A stretch of DNA of 64,000 bases. It comes from CAWHBO01 sp963827735. Lineage in GTDB: Bacteria; Patescibacteriota; Patescibacteriia; Patescibacteriales; UBA12075. Positions 50,368 through 58,252 of this stretch are shown piece by piece. The DNA lies in the NCBI GenBank assembly GCA_963827735.1, contig CAWHBO010000008.1, forward strand, positions 62,001 to 126,000, read 5' to 3'. The notes beneath the pieces are model-generated. The model made no database searches, was not told the DNA's origin, and saw only the letters and a program-made list of their open reading frames with translations. How positions within the stretch are numbered: the stretch's first letter is position 1; the number at the start of each line of letters is the position of its first letter. Made by a program: the position numbers and the translations under genes.

Positions 50368-50532
50368 AAAATAACAAATCTCAAGCACCAAATATCAAAT
50401 AAATTCCAATAACCAAAATCCAAAATTATAAACCAGCAAAATAATCACTGCAAAATATTATCTGTAATTTTTTTGAATTTTGATTATTTGAATTTTGAAA
50501 TTATTTGTTATTTGGTGCTTGAAATTTGTTTT
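50368..50532. repeat. Inverted AATTTGAAAT/CAAATATCAAAT word element
   Basis: The outer arms AACAAATCTCAAGCACCAAATATCAAAT (50368-50400) and TTTGGTGCTTGAAATTTGTT (50512-50532) are complementary over about 20 nt; inner arms are tandem AT-rich words. A spacer of about 360 nt between HU and the permease contains this and nothing else I recognise. Confidence 0.85.
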
Positions 50533-50546
50533 TTATCTAAAAAAAA

Positions 50547-51746
50547 TTACTCACTTCTCAGCGCGTCCACCGGATCCAGCCTGCTTGCTTTAAACGCCGG
50601 ATAGAACCCGAAAGTAATCCCGACGATAGCCGAAAAAGAGAACCCAAGAATCGGACCGGACGCGGACACGGACATGGCTATGATGTTGAAACGAGAAATC
50701 ACCGGTATTGCGATTTGGCCCAAGACAATCCCGATAAGCCCGCCGATTGCGGAGAGGATGATTGATTCAAGAAGAAATTGGCCGAGAATATCTCCTCTTT
50801 TCCCGCCGATGGCTTTTGCGATGCCGATTTCTTTCGTCCGCTCAGCCACCGTTACAAACATGACATTCATGATGCCGATTCCTGACACCAAAAGCGTGAT
50901 CGCCGCGATCAGCGTGAGCACCGTGGACATCAGCGAAGCCGACTGCTCGGCGGAGGCCACCATTGATCCGGCATCCATGATGCGGAAATCGTCTTCTGCG
51001 CTGTCTTTAAGCTTATGCTCGCTTCTCAAGGCTTCAGTTATTTCGGCGGTAGCCGCCGCCACATTGTCAACCGAATCAACCTGAGTGTTGACCATAACCA
51101 TACCCTTGCTTCCCAAAACGCTTTTTTCAGCCGTGGTATCCGGCATCACGATGGAATCATCAATCCGAAAAGGCCCCATGCTGGTCCCCTTTTCTTCCAG
51201 CACGCCGATGATCTCAAACTGTTTGCCGGCAATCGTCATCGTCTGCCCAACCACATTGGCGGCCTCCATATACAAAGTCGTAACGACGCCGCTTCCGAGA
51301 ACGGCAACTTTTGAATTGTTTTCAATCTCTTGCTCGGTATAAAAGCGTCCGGACGCCAATTTCAAGCTGGAAGCATCAAAGTATCCGGCAGTGGAGCCGA
51401 TCACTGTAAGCGAAGCACTCTCTGAATTGTAAGAAACGGTGGCATTGCCTTGCTTTGATCCGACAGCCGCCTTTACATGAGTCGTATCATCCAACAGCAT
51501 CTGCGCATCTGAAGTTTTCAATTTTGAGCTGGCAGTCGCTTCCCTGCCCATGTTGCCCATGATGATGATTGAGTTGGCGCTGAGGCCTTCATATTGTTCG
51601 CTGACAGCATCACGCGCCCCTTGTCCGATCGCAAAAACGGCGATGACCGTGGAAACGCCGATGATGATCCCAAGCATGGACAAAAAACTCCTGGTCTTGT
51701 TTGCCAAAAGCGATTCAAACGACATTTTGATAATCTCCAGAAACAT
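50547..51746 (-). CDS. MacB/FtsX-type ABC transporter permease
   Basis: A permease of about 399 residues, started at the ATG at 51746 (MFLEIIKMSFESLLANKTRSFLSMLGIIIGVS). The frame upstream of it is made of the dispersed AT-rich repeat. It has the MacB fold: an N-terminal membrane helix with the KTRSFLSMLGIIIGVSTVIA motif, a large periplasmic-type domain (residues about 50-270), and three C-terminal helices. The FtsX-domain motif VMFVTVAERTKEIGIAKAIGGKRGDILGQFLLESIILS couples to the ATPase through its cytosolic loop, and the end is PAFKASRLDPVDALRSE, a very conserved finish. It works with the ATPase at 51939 and the adaptor at 52653 to move peptides, lipids or lipoproteins across the membrane. 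The substrate is unknown. Confidence 0.9.
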   Translation of the reverse strand: MFLEIIKMSFESLLANKTRSFLSMLGIIIGVSTVIAVFAIGQGARDAVSEQYEGLSANSIIIMGNMGREATASSKLKTSDAQMLLDDTTHVKAAVGSKQGNATVSYNSESASLTVIGSTAGYFDASSLKLASGRFYTEQEIENNSKVAVLGSGVVTTLYMEAANVVGQTMTIAGKQFEIIGVLEEKGTSMGPFRIDDSIVMPDTTAEKSVLGSKGMVMVNTQVDSVDNVAAATAEITEALRSEHKLKDSAEDDFRIMDAGSMVASAEQSASLMSTVLTLIAAITLLVSGIGIMNVMFVTVAERTKEIGIAKAIGGKRGDILGQFLLESIILSAIGGLIGIVLGQIAIPVISRFNIIAMSVSASGPILGFSFSAIVGITFGFYPAFKASRLDPVDALRSE

Positions 51747-51771
51747 AGATGTCTTAAATTCCAAAATAAAT

Positions 51772-51920
51772 TCCAAATTACAAATAACAAATTTCAAATA
51801 AATCCAAAATTCAAAATATCAAATTTCAAACCTTAATCGAAAATGATTAATTTTAAATAAATGTTTTGAATTTAGATATTTGAATTTATTTGAAATTTGT
51901 TATTTGTAATTTGAGATTTA
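51772..51920. repeat. Inverted AAATTTCAAATAA/ATTTGAAATTTG word arrays
   Basis: ACAAATTTCAAAT words (51772-51830) face TTGAATTTATTTGAAATTTGTTATTTGTAATTTGAG (51880-51918). The left arm overlaps the out-of-frame extension of the permease. Confidence 0.85.
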
Positions 51921-51938
51921 AAATATAAAAATCAACAA

Positions 51939-52649
51939 CTAATAATTAGACACCAATTTATAATCATTATCAATCACCTTCCCATCCCGTAAATAAATTA
52001 TCCGATCCGCGTATTTCGCGACTTCGGCTGTGTGCGTAACCATAACAACCGTCTTGCCTCTCACTTTAAAACTTTTAAATATTTCCATGACTTCCTGGCC
52101 GGATTTTGAATCAAGGGCGCCGGTCGGTTCATCTGCCAGAATTATTTCCGGATCATTGATCAACGCTCTCGCGATGGCAACTCTTTGTTGCTGTCCTCCG
52201 GACAACTCGGTCGGCTTATGCTTGATGCGTTCCCCAAGTCCGATGTTTGTTAAAAGCTCAGTGGCTTTTTGGTCTCTTTCCTCTCGGCTGATCCCGGCAT
52301 ACAAAGAGGGCAAGGCGACGTTTTTAAGCGCATTAAGCCGAGAAAAAAGATTGAACTGTTGAAAAATAAAACCCATCTGCTTGTTCCGGATGAAAGCCAG
52401 GGTATAGTCATCTTTCACCTTGCCGATGTCTTCGCCGTTCAAGAAGTAACTGCCGGCGCTCAAAGGATGCAGACACCCGATGATGTTAAGCAAAGTCGTC
52501 TTGCCTCCGCCCGATTCTCCCATCAAGGCCACAAATTCTCCCTTTTCAATCTTTAAATCAATGCCATTCAAAACCGGTATCTCATCGCCGTTTACAAGAT
52601 AATACGATTTATGGACGCCGCTCAATTCAATTGCGATGTTATCATTCAT
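51939..52649 (-). CDS. MacB/LolD-type ABC transporter ATPase
   Basis: A 236-residue ATPase: Walker A GESGGGKTT (residues about 44-52), Q-loop FIFQQFNL, the signature LSGGQQQRVAIARALINDPEIILADEP with Walker B, D-loop GALDSKSG and the H-loop VTHTAE. The N-terminal IELSGVHKSYYLVNGDEIPVLNGIDLKIEKG is usual in LolD/MacB/YbbA enzymes. It hydrolyses ATP to drive the FtsX-type permease immediately downstream. It lies three nt from the adaptor gene. Export through this type of pump usually needs the adaptor. Confidence 0.95.
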   Translation of the reverse strand: MNDNIAIELSGVHKSYYLVNGDEIPVLNGIDLKIEKGEFVALMGESGGGKTTLLNIIGCLHPLSAGSYFLNGEDIGKVKDDYTLAFIRNKQMGFIFQQFNLFSRLNALKNVALPSLYAGISREERDQKATELLTNIGLGERIKHKPTELSGGQQQRVAIARALINDPEIILADEPTGALDSKSGQEVMEIFKSFKVRGKTVVMVTHTAEVAKYADRIIYLRDGKVIDNDYKLVSNY

Positions 52650-52652
52650 AAA

Positions 52653-54518
52653 TTAATATAAGATTTTATCGCCCTCATTGAGGCCGCTCGTGACTTCAAC
52701 GTATTTTCCATCGGTAAATCCGGTGGTCACAGGAGTCCAAACACCGGTCGCCGCAAGCTCAACCGAGGGTTTGGAATTGACATTGCGGACAGCGTTAACC
52801 GGAACAACCAAGACATCATCAATTTCAGAAGAAACGAAGCTGAGAGCGGCGGTCATGCCTTCCCTGATCTGATTCTCGCCTTTGCTGAAAATAACCCTGA
52901 CCAGATACGTAACGATGCCGTTGCTGGTCTGTGATGTCAAAGAAATGAAGCTTACTTGCCCTTCCAATTTCAAGTCATCCAAGGAACTGAACGTGGCATA
53001 TGCCTTCTGGCCGACTGACAGTTTGCTGACATCCGCCTCCTCCACGTTGACTTCAATGTAAAGCGTATCATTGTTGATGATTGTCGCTACGGTTTTGGTG
53101 TCGTCAACGATGATATCGCCGGACGCATAATTCAGCTGAGCCACGACACCGTCAATCGGAGAAGTCAAAACCGCTTTGGAAACGTCTATCCTGGCCTTTT
53201 CAAGGTTGATGGACGAATTGGTCAATTTTGAGCGGGCGGACGCCAGCTCAGTTTCCGTAAGCGGAGCCACCAGGCTATTGTAGTCTCTCTCTGCCTCGCT
53301 TAACGCCATCTCCTTGGTTGTGATGTTGGCCGCGGCGTTATCCGTGTTATGCGCGGCAGTTTCCTCGGTTGACGCCAAAGTTCTCTTCGCTTTGTCGTAT
53401 GCGGTGACGTAATCATCAAGTCCGTCTTTAGCGTCTAAAACGGCGCTTCGCTTGTTGTTCAAATCGGTTATTTTTGTGTTTACGCTTGTCCTGCTGCCGG
53501 TGACTGAGGAAATGAAAGAATCCAGCTGGGTTTGCGTCAAGCCGGTCGCTGTGATCGTCGCGTCAAGCATGACTTTCATATCGTACAAATGATTTTCAAA
53601 TGAGCTAAGCGTGGCGCCTGCCTGTACCGCTGCCTCGTCAATATCGGCGTAAGCGCTTCCTGAATTCAGCTTTAAAGCCAGAATGTTCAGCTTATCCAAT
53701 TCATTCTTGGCCGCGGCATAAGTTCCCTGCGCGTTGCTTAATGAAGAAACATCTTTTGCTCCCAAGCTTGACTCAAAACTGTCATTGATAAATTTATCGT
53801 CAACGCCGATGATCTTATCAGAAGAATTCAAAATGGTCTCCAAAGAAATGTTCACCGACTTGATGTTATCTATCAGGTCGTCATACGCGTCTTTAACGTT
53901 CTGGCTGGTAAGCACATCCTGATTCTCGTCCAGATTTTTTTTGGCATCGGTTACCGCCTGCTGGGCGTTATAAATGCTGTCCGCGCCGCTGCGTTTTACG
54001 TCAAGAAGGCTGGCCTTCGCCTGATCAAGCGCCATCTTAGCTGAGGTGATCTTGTCTTTCGCGCCGGCTTTTTCATCATCAGTCGCTCCGTCCATCGTGG
54101 AATTATAATCGGCTAAAGCCGACTGATAACTGCTATACGCGGTACGCAGACTGAGATTGAGAGAATCAGTCTTAACGGAAGCGATCTTATCGCCCTTTAC
54201 GACTTGATCGCCTTCTTTCACATACACTTCGTCAACCTGGAGATTGTCGCCGGTAACAGAAAAACCAAGCGACACGCCGTCTTTAGCCACGACTTTTCCG
54301 GTGGATTCCACGGACACAACGATGTTGTCTCTCCTAACTGTCCATTCTTTTGCGGCGGCGGCGGTCGTGTTTTCTGCCTTGTTGTTCTTATTGTAAAAAT
54401 AAACCCCGCCAGCTATCAGCATTACGACTGCCAAAGAAATAATAAATTTTTTATTACGCCATAAACCAAACATTCCGGTTCTCCTCGCAATTTTACTTTC
54501 TTCAATTATAGATGTCAT
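52653..54518 (-). CDS. MacA/HlyD-type periplasmic adaptor with an extra-long coiled coil
   Basis: A 621-residue adaptor, about 200 longer than classical MacA. The N-terminus is cytoplasmic and basic, followed by one membrane segment (KFIISLAVVMLIAGGVYFY). The beta-barrel/lipoyl half EWTVRRDNIVVSVESTGKVVAKDGVSLGF...VDEVYVKEGDQVVKGDKIASV (residues about 60-115) is followed by a very long helical hairpin (about 116-440, with many heptad A/L/K/D positions). Then comes the second lipoyl half VLTSPIDGVVAQLNYASGDIIVDDTKTVATII, a beta-barrel domain and an end with KYVEVTSGLNEGDKILY, as in MacA. The long hairpin could span a wall or surface layer in a cell without a TolC-type outer membrane. It is five nt from the lipoprotein gene and four nt from the ATPase gene. 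Confidence 0.88.
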   Translation of the reverse strand: MTSIIEESKIARRTGMFGLWRNKKFIISLAVVMLIAGGVYFYNKNNKAENTTAAAAKEWTVRRDNIVVSVESTGKVVAKDGVSLGFSVTGDNLQVDEVYVKEGDQVVKGDKIASVKTDSLNLSLRTAYSSYQSALADYNSTMDGATDDEKAGAKDKITSAKMALDQAKASLLDVKRSGADSIYNAQQAVTDAKKNLDENQDVLTSQNVKDAYDDLIDNIKSVNISLETILNSSDKIIGVDDKFINDSFESSLGAKDVSSLSNAQGTYAAAKNELDKLNILALKLNSGSAYADIDEAAVQAGATLSSFENHLYDMKVMLDATITATGLTQTQLDSFISSVTGSRTSVNTKITDLNNKRSAVLDAKDGLDDYVTAYDKAKRTLASTEETAAHNTDNAAANITTKEMALSEAERDYNSLVAPLTETELASARSKLTNSSINLEKARIDVSKAVLTSPIDGVVAQLNYASGDIIVDDTKTVATIINNDTLYIEVNVEEADVSKLSVGQKAYATFSSLDDLKLEGQVSFISLTSQTSNGIVTYLVRVIFSKGENQIREGMTAALSFVSSEIDDVLVVPVNAVRNVNSKPSVELAATGVWTPVTTGFTDGKYVEVTSGLNEGDKILY

Positions 54519-54522
54519 ATTT

Positions 54523-55149
54523 TTATTTTGTTATCATTACGAAATTAGCGATTTTTCTTTCCGCCGCGGCGTCATCCAGCCAGATCCTGACCATTTTGTT
54601 TTGCTTTATATCCGTAAGCGTGGCTTCAGCCATTTCTGGCTTACCCTGGCTTGCGGCATCATCTTTAAGCATTTGGATGCCGACAGGAATGGTAACCACC
54701 ACTTTGCCGGTGCTCATTTTCTTTAAATTTTCCAGCATCTCCGCCTGATCATCCGCGGATGTCGTTCCCCCTTGTCTTTCTCCTCTGCCCCCGGGCCCGC
54801 CCGGCATTCGCATTCCAAATCCGCCCCCAGGTGCGCCAGCGCGATTTGTTGATCCGATTGCGGCCGGCTGCGCGGATCTGTTCGCGCCGATGTCGCCGGC
54901 ACCAGTTTCCGTTGAAGAAGCATTGGGGTTTCCGCCTTGCGGACGCTCAATCTTTAAGATTGTCACTTCATTGCCGGTAATTGACTCCACCACTCCGGTA
55001 ACATCCGCCGGTTTTTGCGGCTGGCCAAAATCAGGACGCCTAAAATCACGTCCCCTTTGAGAATCATCAAGGGTCTCTGCGCTCCTCCCGCATCCTGCCA
55101 ACAACAAACTAAACATTAAAAAAATACTTAAAATCAAAATCTTTTTCAT
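54523..55149 (-). CDS. Lipoprotein of the ABC export operon
   Basis: A 208-residue lipoprotein: signal sequence MKKILILSIFLMFSLLLAGC with lipobox LLAGC (Cys20). A linker rich in Q, P, R and G (QPQKPADV, then PGGGFGMRMPGGPGGRGERQGG) follows. The two structured pieces are VTGVVESITGNEVTILKIERP (residues about 49-70) and a C-terminal MSTGKVVVTIPVGIQMLKDD...EATLTDIKQNKMVRIWLDD. Sequences of this 'G-V-(I/V)-G-K-V' kind appear as small OB-like domains in proteins next to MacAB operons. It is followed immediately by the adaptor gene, so it is likely anchored outside and works with the pump. The family name is unknown to me. Confidence 0.78.
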   Translation of the reverse strand: MKKILILSIFLMFSLLLAGCGRSAETLDDSQRGRDFRRPDFGQPQKPADVTGVVESITGNEVTILKIERPQGGNPNASSTETGAGDIGANRSAQPAAIGSTNRAGAPGGGFGMRMPGGPGGRGERQGGTTSADDQAEMLENLKKMSTGKVVVTIPVGIQMLKDDAASQGKPEMAEATLTDIKQNKMVRIWLDDAAAERKIANFVMITK

Positions 55150-55258
55150 AATATTTTCTACTTTTTAACTTTAAAAACTTTATGAACTTGATAACTTTCA
55201 ACGGATTTGTATATTTGTATAAATTTGTATTTTGTAAATCCCTAACAGTCCCTTCTGC
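55150..55258. other. Spacer with AT-rich words
   Basis: Positions 55197-55245 carry TTTGTATATTTGTATAAATTTGTATTTTGTAAAT, a relative of the word family at 23460-23587. No gene is seen. Confidence 0.5.
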
Positions 55259-56041
55259 TTAATGAATAAAAGGCGAGGTTTTTTTATTTTTCATGTACAT
55301 CGGTATTTTCCGTTCATAAAATCGTTCAAAAATTCCCCGGCCCGGCCCGGGCGGGAAAATCATATCCACGGCAAAGACCTGCTCACCCGTAATTTTTCCC
55401 GTCATTTTTATCGGCTTTCCGATTTCAATAAAGTACCCCGGGGGCAGATTGGCTTCGCTTAAGTCAATGATCCATTCTTCCTGCATCCTGTTCATCATCC
55501 GGAAGATTTCCGGTTCAATTTTTTCCACCACGACTCCGGAAATCCTGCCATCCCGAGGGTTTTCCCACATCCCGATTCTGGGATTCATGAATTTCTCATA
55601 AAAAGGCATCTGTCTCCCGAGAACATAGTCAAGCTGTTCCCCAAAACCCAGTCCGTAAAACAGAAAGCCGAGAAAAGCGCTGGAAAAAACACTGGCCAAC
55701 ACGATGATTGTCAAAGGATATTTATATCCCCTGCGGGTATGCCTGATGTTATAGTCCAAAATAAAAACAAACAAGGCCAAAAACAAAATCCAAAAATACG
55801 GCAAAGTCAGCAAGATGAACTGAAGGAAATTACCGCTTAATTTTTCATACACATCCCAGTCATTGTTCTTAAAAAGATAAATGAGCACGGAAAATGAAAG
55901 ACTGCCGATGAGCAGAAGCAAAGCGCCCAAGATCCAGATCACATAATCTTTCAGCAAAAATTGCCACCTGGGCGTCGGGTTGATTTTTTCTTCTTTAATC
56001 TTCTCAAGCAATTTGCTCTCAAAATTCTCGTCTATTGTCAT
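55259..56041 (-). CDS. Probable membrane anti-sigma factor
   Basis: A 260-residue protein with a cytoplasmic N-terminus (MTIDENFESKLLEKIKEEKINPTPRWQF, typical of regulators that bind sigma) and three membrane segments (DYVIWILGALLLLIGSLSFSVLIYLF; FLQFILLTLPYFWILFLALFVFIL; YKYPLTIIVLASVFSSAFLGFLFYGL). It ends with an extracytoplasmic domain of about 120 residues that includes ENPRDGRISGVVVEKI, a short OB-like segment. It starts four nt inside the sigma factor stop (ATGA overlap), so the two are coupled. The lipoprotein and MacAB-type genes follow on the same strand. It probably holds the ECF sigma factor at the membrane until an envelope signal comes. Confidence 0.75.
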   Translation of the reverse strand: MTIDENFESKLLEKIKEEKINPTPRWQFLLKDYVIWILGALLLLIGSLSFSVLIYLFKNNDWDVYEKLSGNFLQFILLTLPYFWILFLALFVFILDYNIRHTRRGYKYPLTIIVLASVFSSAFLGFLFYGLGFGEQLDYVLGRQMPFYEKFMNPRIGMWENPRDGRISGVVVEKIEPEIFRMMNRMQEEWIIDLSEANLPPGYFIEIGKPIKMTGKITGEQVFAVDMIFPPGPGRGIFERFYERKIPMYMKNKKTSPFIH

Positions 56042-56646
56042 ATTTTTATGTTACCGATGATTTTTTTTAATTCGCTTTTAGCCTTGTTCGCGCGCGAGGC
56101 AACCGTTCCCATCGGGATCTTCAGGATGTCTGAGATTTCTTTATAGTCTTTTTCTTCAAAATATTTCAAAACCAAAATATCTTTATATTTGATATCCAGC
56201 CTTCCCAAGGCTTCAAAGACCTTCGTCTTTAGCAGTTTTTTATCCAGCTCTTTTTCAAGATCCAGACTGTCAGCGATGCCGAGCACTCGGTCGTCATCCA
56301 GATCAACATCGTTTGACTGCGGCCGCGCCAGCTTTTTACGGTAATGGCTGATGGCCTGGTTGTGGGCAATCCGGTATATCCAAGATGAAAATTTCAGATC
56401 TGAATTAAAATCATTCAAATTCATGTACACTTTGATAAAAATTTCTTGCAAAATATCTTCTGTTTCATCTTCGTCAATGTTTGAGATGCGCCGGATATAA
56501 AAAGACAGCTTCAGCTTATATCTTCTCATGATATGCAAAAAATATTCCTCAGTCTTTAAGGTTAATCCCACCAATTCATTGTCTGACTTATGCATTATAT
56601 CTTCTGACGGGCTTGTCTGTTCGTCTTGGATGTAGTTCTTTTCCAT
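56038..56646 (-). CDS. ECF-type RNA polymerase sigma factor
   Basis: A 202-residue ECF sigma factor. Region 2 is EEYFLHIMRRYKLKLSFYIRRISNIDEDETEDILQEIFIKVYMNLNDF...FSSWIYRIAHNQAISHYRK (residues about 31-105). Region 4 is ALGRLDIKYKDILVLKYFEEKDYKEISDILKIPMGTVASRANKAKSELKKII (about 145-200), with the usual P-G-T-V-x-S-R helix. The N-terminal 25 residues are acidic and not conserved. The order sigma, anti-sigma, lipoprotein, adaptor, ATPase, permease on one strand makes it a likely regulator of the export operon. Confidence 0.92.
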   Translation of the reverse strand: MEKNYIQDEQTSPSEDIMHKSDNELVGLTLKTEEYFLHIMRRYKLKLSFYIRRISNIDEDETEDILQEIFIKVYMNLNDFNSDLKFSSWIYRIAHNQAISHYRKKLARPQSNDVDLDDDRVLGIADSLDLEKELDKKLLKTKVFEALGRLDIKYKDILVLKYFEEKDYKEISDILKIPMGTVASRANKAKSELKKIIGNIKI

Positions 56647-56690
56647 ATGCCAACCCTATCATTTTTTCTTGAATAAATCAATGAAAATTG

Positions 56691-56846
56691 CTAGCAAAAG
56701 CCTTGCATCCAATTCTCCGCATTCAATCTCCCCTCTTTCGGAATCCAGACTTCTCCGCGTCCGATATAAAAAACTTTTTTCTCTTTTTTAAGCGCTTTAT
56801 CAAGCACCTTAGTTTTTGTTATATGAACGATTTTCTTTTTTCTCAT
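56691..56846 (-). CDS. Small basic protein, 51 aa, hypothetical
   Basis: The frame from ATG 56846 to TAG 56691 encodes MRKKKIVHITKTKVLDKALK, then KEKKVFYIGRGEVWIPKEGR and LNAENWMQGFC. It is basic, with a plausible beta strand and a W-P pair, and ends 45 nt before the sigma factor start on the same strand. No Shine-Dalgarno sequence is seen. Codon choice looks coding but the size leaves room for chance. It could be a small regulator or an N-terminal remnant. Confidence 0.4.
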   Translation of the reverse strand: MRKKKIVHITKTKVLDKALKKEKKVFYIGRGEVWIPKEGRLNAENWMQGFC

Positions 56847-56943
56847 ATGATCAACTTTAAAAAATTAATAGTAATGCCTGCTTAGTAATACGCAAAAGTA
56901 TGGAATTTGTTCTCGCACATTCAATTTAAAGCAAACTTTGGAT

Positions 56944-56970
56944 AAAAAAAATCCGAACGTAAGTTCGAAT
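56944..56970 (-). terminator. Intrinsic terminator (minus strand)
   Basis: On the minus strand ATTCGAAC, a TTAC loop, GTTCGGAT and TTTTTTT. It follows the metallopeptidase gene cluster ending at 57173. Confidence 0.75.
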
Positions 56971-56989
56971 TTCTGAATAATTGTGGGTT

Positions 56990-57126
56990 ATAAATATTCA
57001 ATAATCAATATCCATTATTCATTCAATACTCAACTTAAAAAAATAATCAATACTTGTACTCCGAGAATGAATATTTAGATATTGAATATTGAATATTGAA
57101 TGAAGATTGGATATTGGATATTGAGC
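56990..57126. repeat. Inverted AATATTCAATAATC word arrays
   Basis: AATATTCAATAATCAATATCCATTATTCATTCAATACTC (56991-57032) faces GAATATTTAGATATTGAATATTGAATATTGAATG...TTGGATATTGGATATTGAG (57066-57124). Same words as 17348-17461. Confidence 0.87.
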
Positions 57127-57172
57127 ATTATACTGTTTTAAACATAAAATACTGATTAGCTGAATATTTGAC

Positions 57173-57745
57173 TCAAAACAACCCCAGCCCCTCTTTCCTC
57201 AGCTCCCTCTTCCTTTCTTTATAATCCGGCACTGTCCGTTCCACCAAATTCCAAAAACGCGGCGAATGATTCAGTTCTTTCAGGTGGCAGAGCTCGTGGA
57301 TAACGATATAGTCAGCCAGCGTTTCCGGCAGATAAATAATTTTATAATTAAAATTAAGATTGCCGCCCTGCGAACAGCTCCCCCATCTGGTCCTTTGATT
57401 TTTGATGAATACGCGTTTGCATTTAAAACCGTAAATTTCGTTGTACTTTTTTATTTTCGCTTTTATCAAGAGGCCGGCTTGCGCTTTTTTCTTGAAGTAG
57501 TCAATCTTGTCCGAACCCGCGATCTTTTTGTTTTTCTTTTGATCTGAGAGCTCGTCTATTTTTTTAAAAATCCAGGCTGACTTTGCTTTGACGAAATTCT
57601 TTATGATGATACCGGGTACAAAACGCGGCGAAGAAACGACGACTGAAGCATCCGGACTGATCCTAATGCTTATCCTTTTTGATCGTCCGTTCTTCCGCTC
57701 TTCATATACCAGCTCTCTGCCGTTTATTAAAATTTTTTTCTTCAT
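57173..57745 (-). CDS. YgjP/DUF45-family zinc metallopeptidase
   Basis: A 190-residue protein of the YgjP-like (DUF45, M48-related) metallopeptidase family. The N-terminal beta part is MKKKILINGRELVYEERKNGRSKRISIRI. It is followed by the conserved RTRWGSCSQGGNLNFNYKI and the zinc motif YIVIHELCHLKELNHSPRFWNLV (HEx2H plus a downstream histidine). It is soluble. Substrates of the family are not established; it is linked to housekeeping proteolysis. It lies 12 nt from the ImmA/IrrE-like gene upstream, so they are likely cotranscribed. Confidence 0.9.
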   Translation of the reverse strand: MKKKILINGRELVYEERKNGRSKRISIRISPDASVVVSSPRFVPGIIIKNFVKAKSAWIFKKIDELSDQKKNKKIAGSDKIDYFKKKAQAGLLIKAKIKKYNEIYGFKCKRVFIKNQRTRWGSCSQGGNLNFNYKIIYLPETLADYIVIHELCHLKELNHSPRFWNLVERTVPDYKERKRELRKEGLGLF

Positions 57746-57757
57746 TTTTTTGATACA

Positions 57758-58183
57758 TCAAAAATACATCAAATCTAACAGCTGTTTGGCAAACAGATTG
57801 GCCTTATCCTCGTTTTCTTTTTCACTTTTCTTTGGCTGACTATGCGTAAAGATGTGTCCCAGTTCATGAGCGATATAAAACAACTTATATTTCAAAGAAA
57901 GCCGCGCAAATGTGGAATCAAAGGCAATCAAATAGTCAACTTTTTCGTTTTTCAGATCAAAACAAAAAGCATAGATCGGTTCACGGCTTTTGATTCTTCT
58001 TGTCTCATGAAAAAAAATCTTATTCTCACAAAATTTTATGCTACACTTCGGCAAAAATGATATGACAAACTGTAAAAAAACTTCCGTGTCGCTTGTAACA
58101 TATTGGTATTTAAGGCGCGGAACATCGCCCAAACGCTCCTTGATGTCGCGCAATAAATTTTTTGTAATCCCTTTATTTATCAT
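57758..58183 (-). CDS. ImmA/IrrE-family metallopeptidase-like protein
   Basis: A 141-residue protein with HELGH (residues about 107-111, FYIAHELGHIFTHSQ) and a downstream ENEDKANLFAKQLL, the third-ligand glutamate helix of ImmA/IrrE peptidases. These enzymes cut repressors or regulators in phage, ICE and stress systems. The N-terminal 60 residues are not like other families I know. No repressor partner is adjacent. The ATG follows directly after a (AAAAAGAAT)n purine-rich tandem array that provides no clean Shine-Dalgarno sequence. Confidence 0.78.
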   Translation of the reverse strand: MINKGITKNLLRDIKERLGDVPRLKYQYVTSDTEVFLQFVISFLPKCSIKFCENKIFFHETRRIKSREPIYAFCFDLKNEKVDYLIAFDSTFARLSLKYKLFYIAHELGHIFTHSQPKKSEKENEDKANLFAKQLLDLMYF

Positions 58184-58185
58184 TT

Positions 58186-58252
58186 TATTCTTTTTATTCT
58201 TTTTATCCTTTTTATCCTTTTTTATTCTTTTAATTCTTTTTATTCTTTTTAC
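58186..58252. repeat. Short tandem 9-mer array (AAAAAGAAT on the minus strand)
   Basis: Seven to eight imperfect copies of TTTTTATTC/TTTTTATCC between the nucleotide-triphosphatase stop codon and the ATG of the metallopeptidase gene. Length changes would alter the distance to the start codon. Confidence 0.85.
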
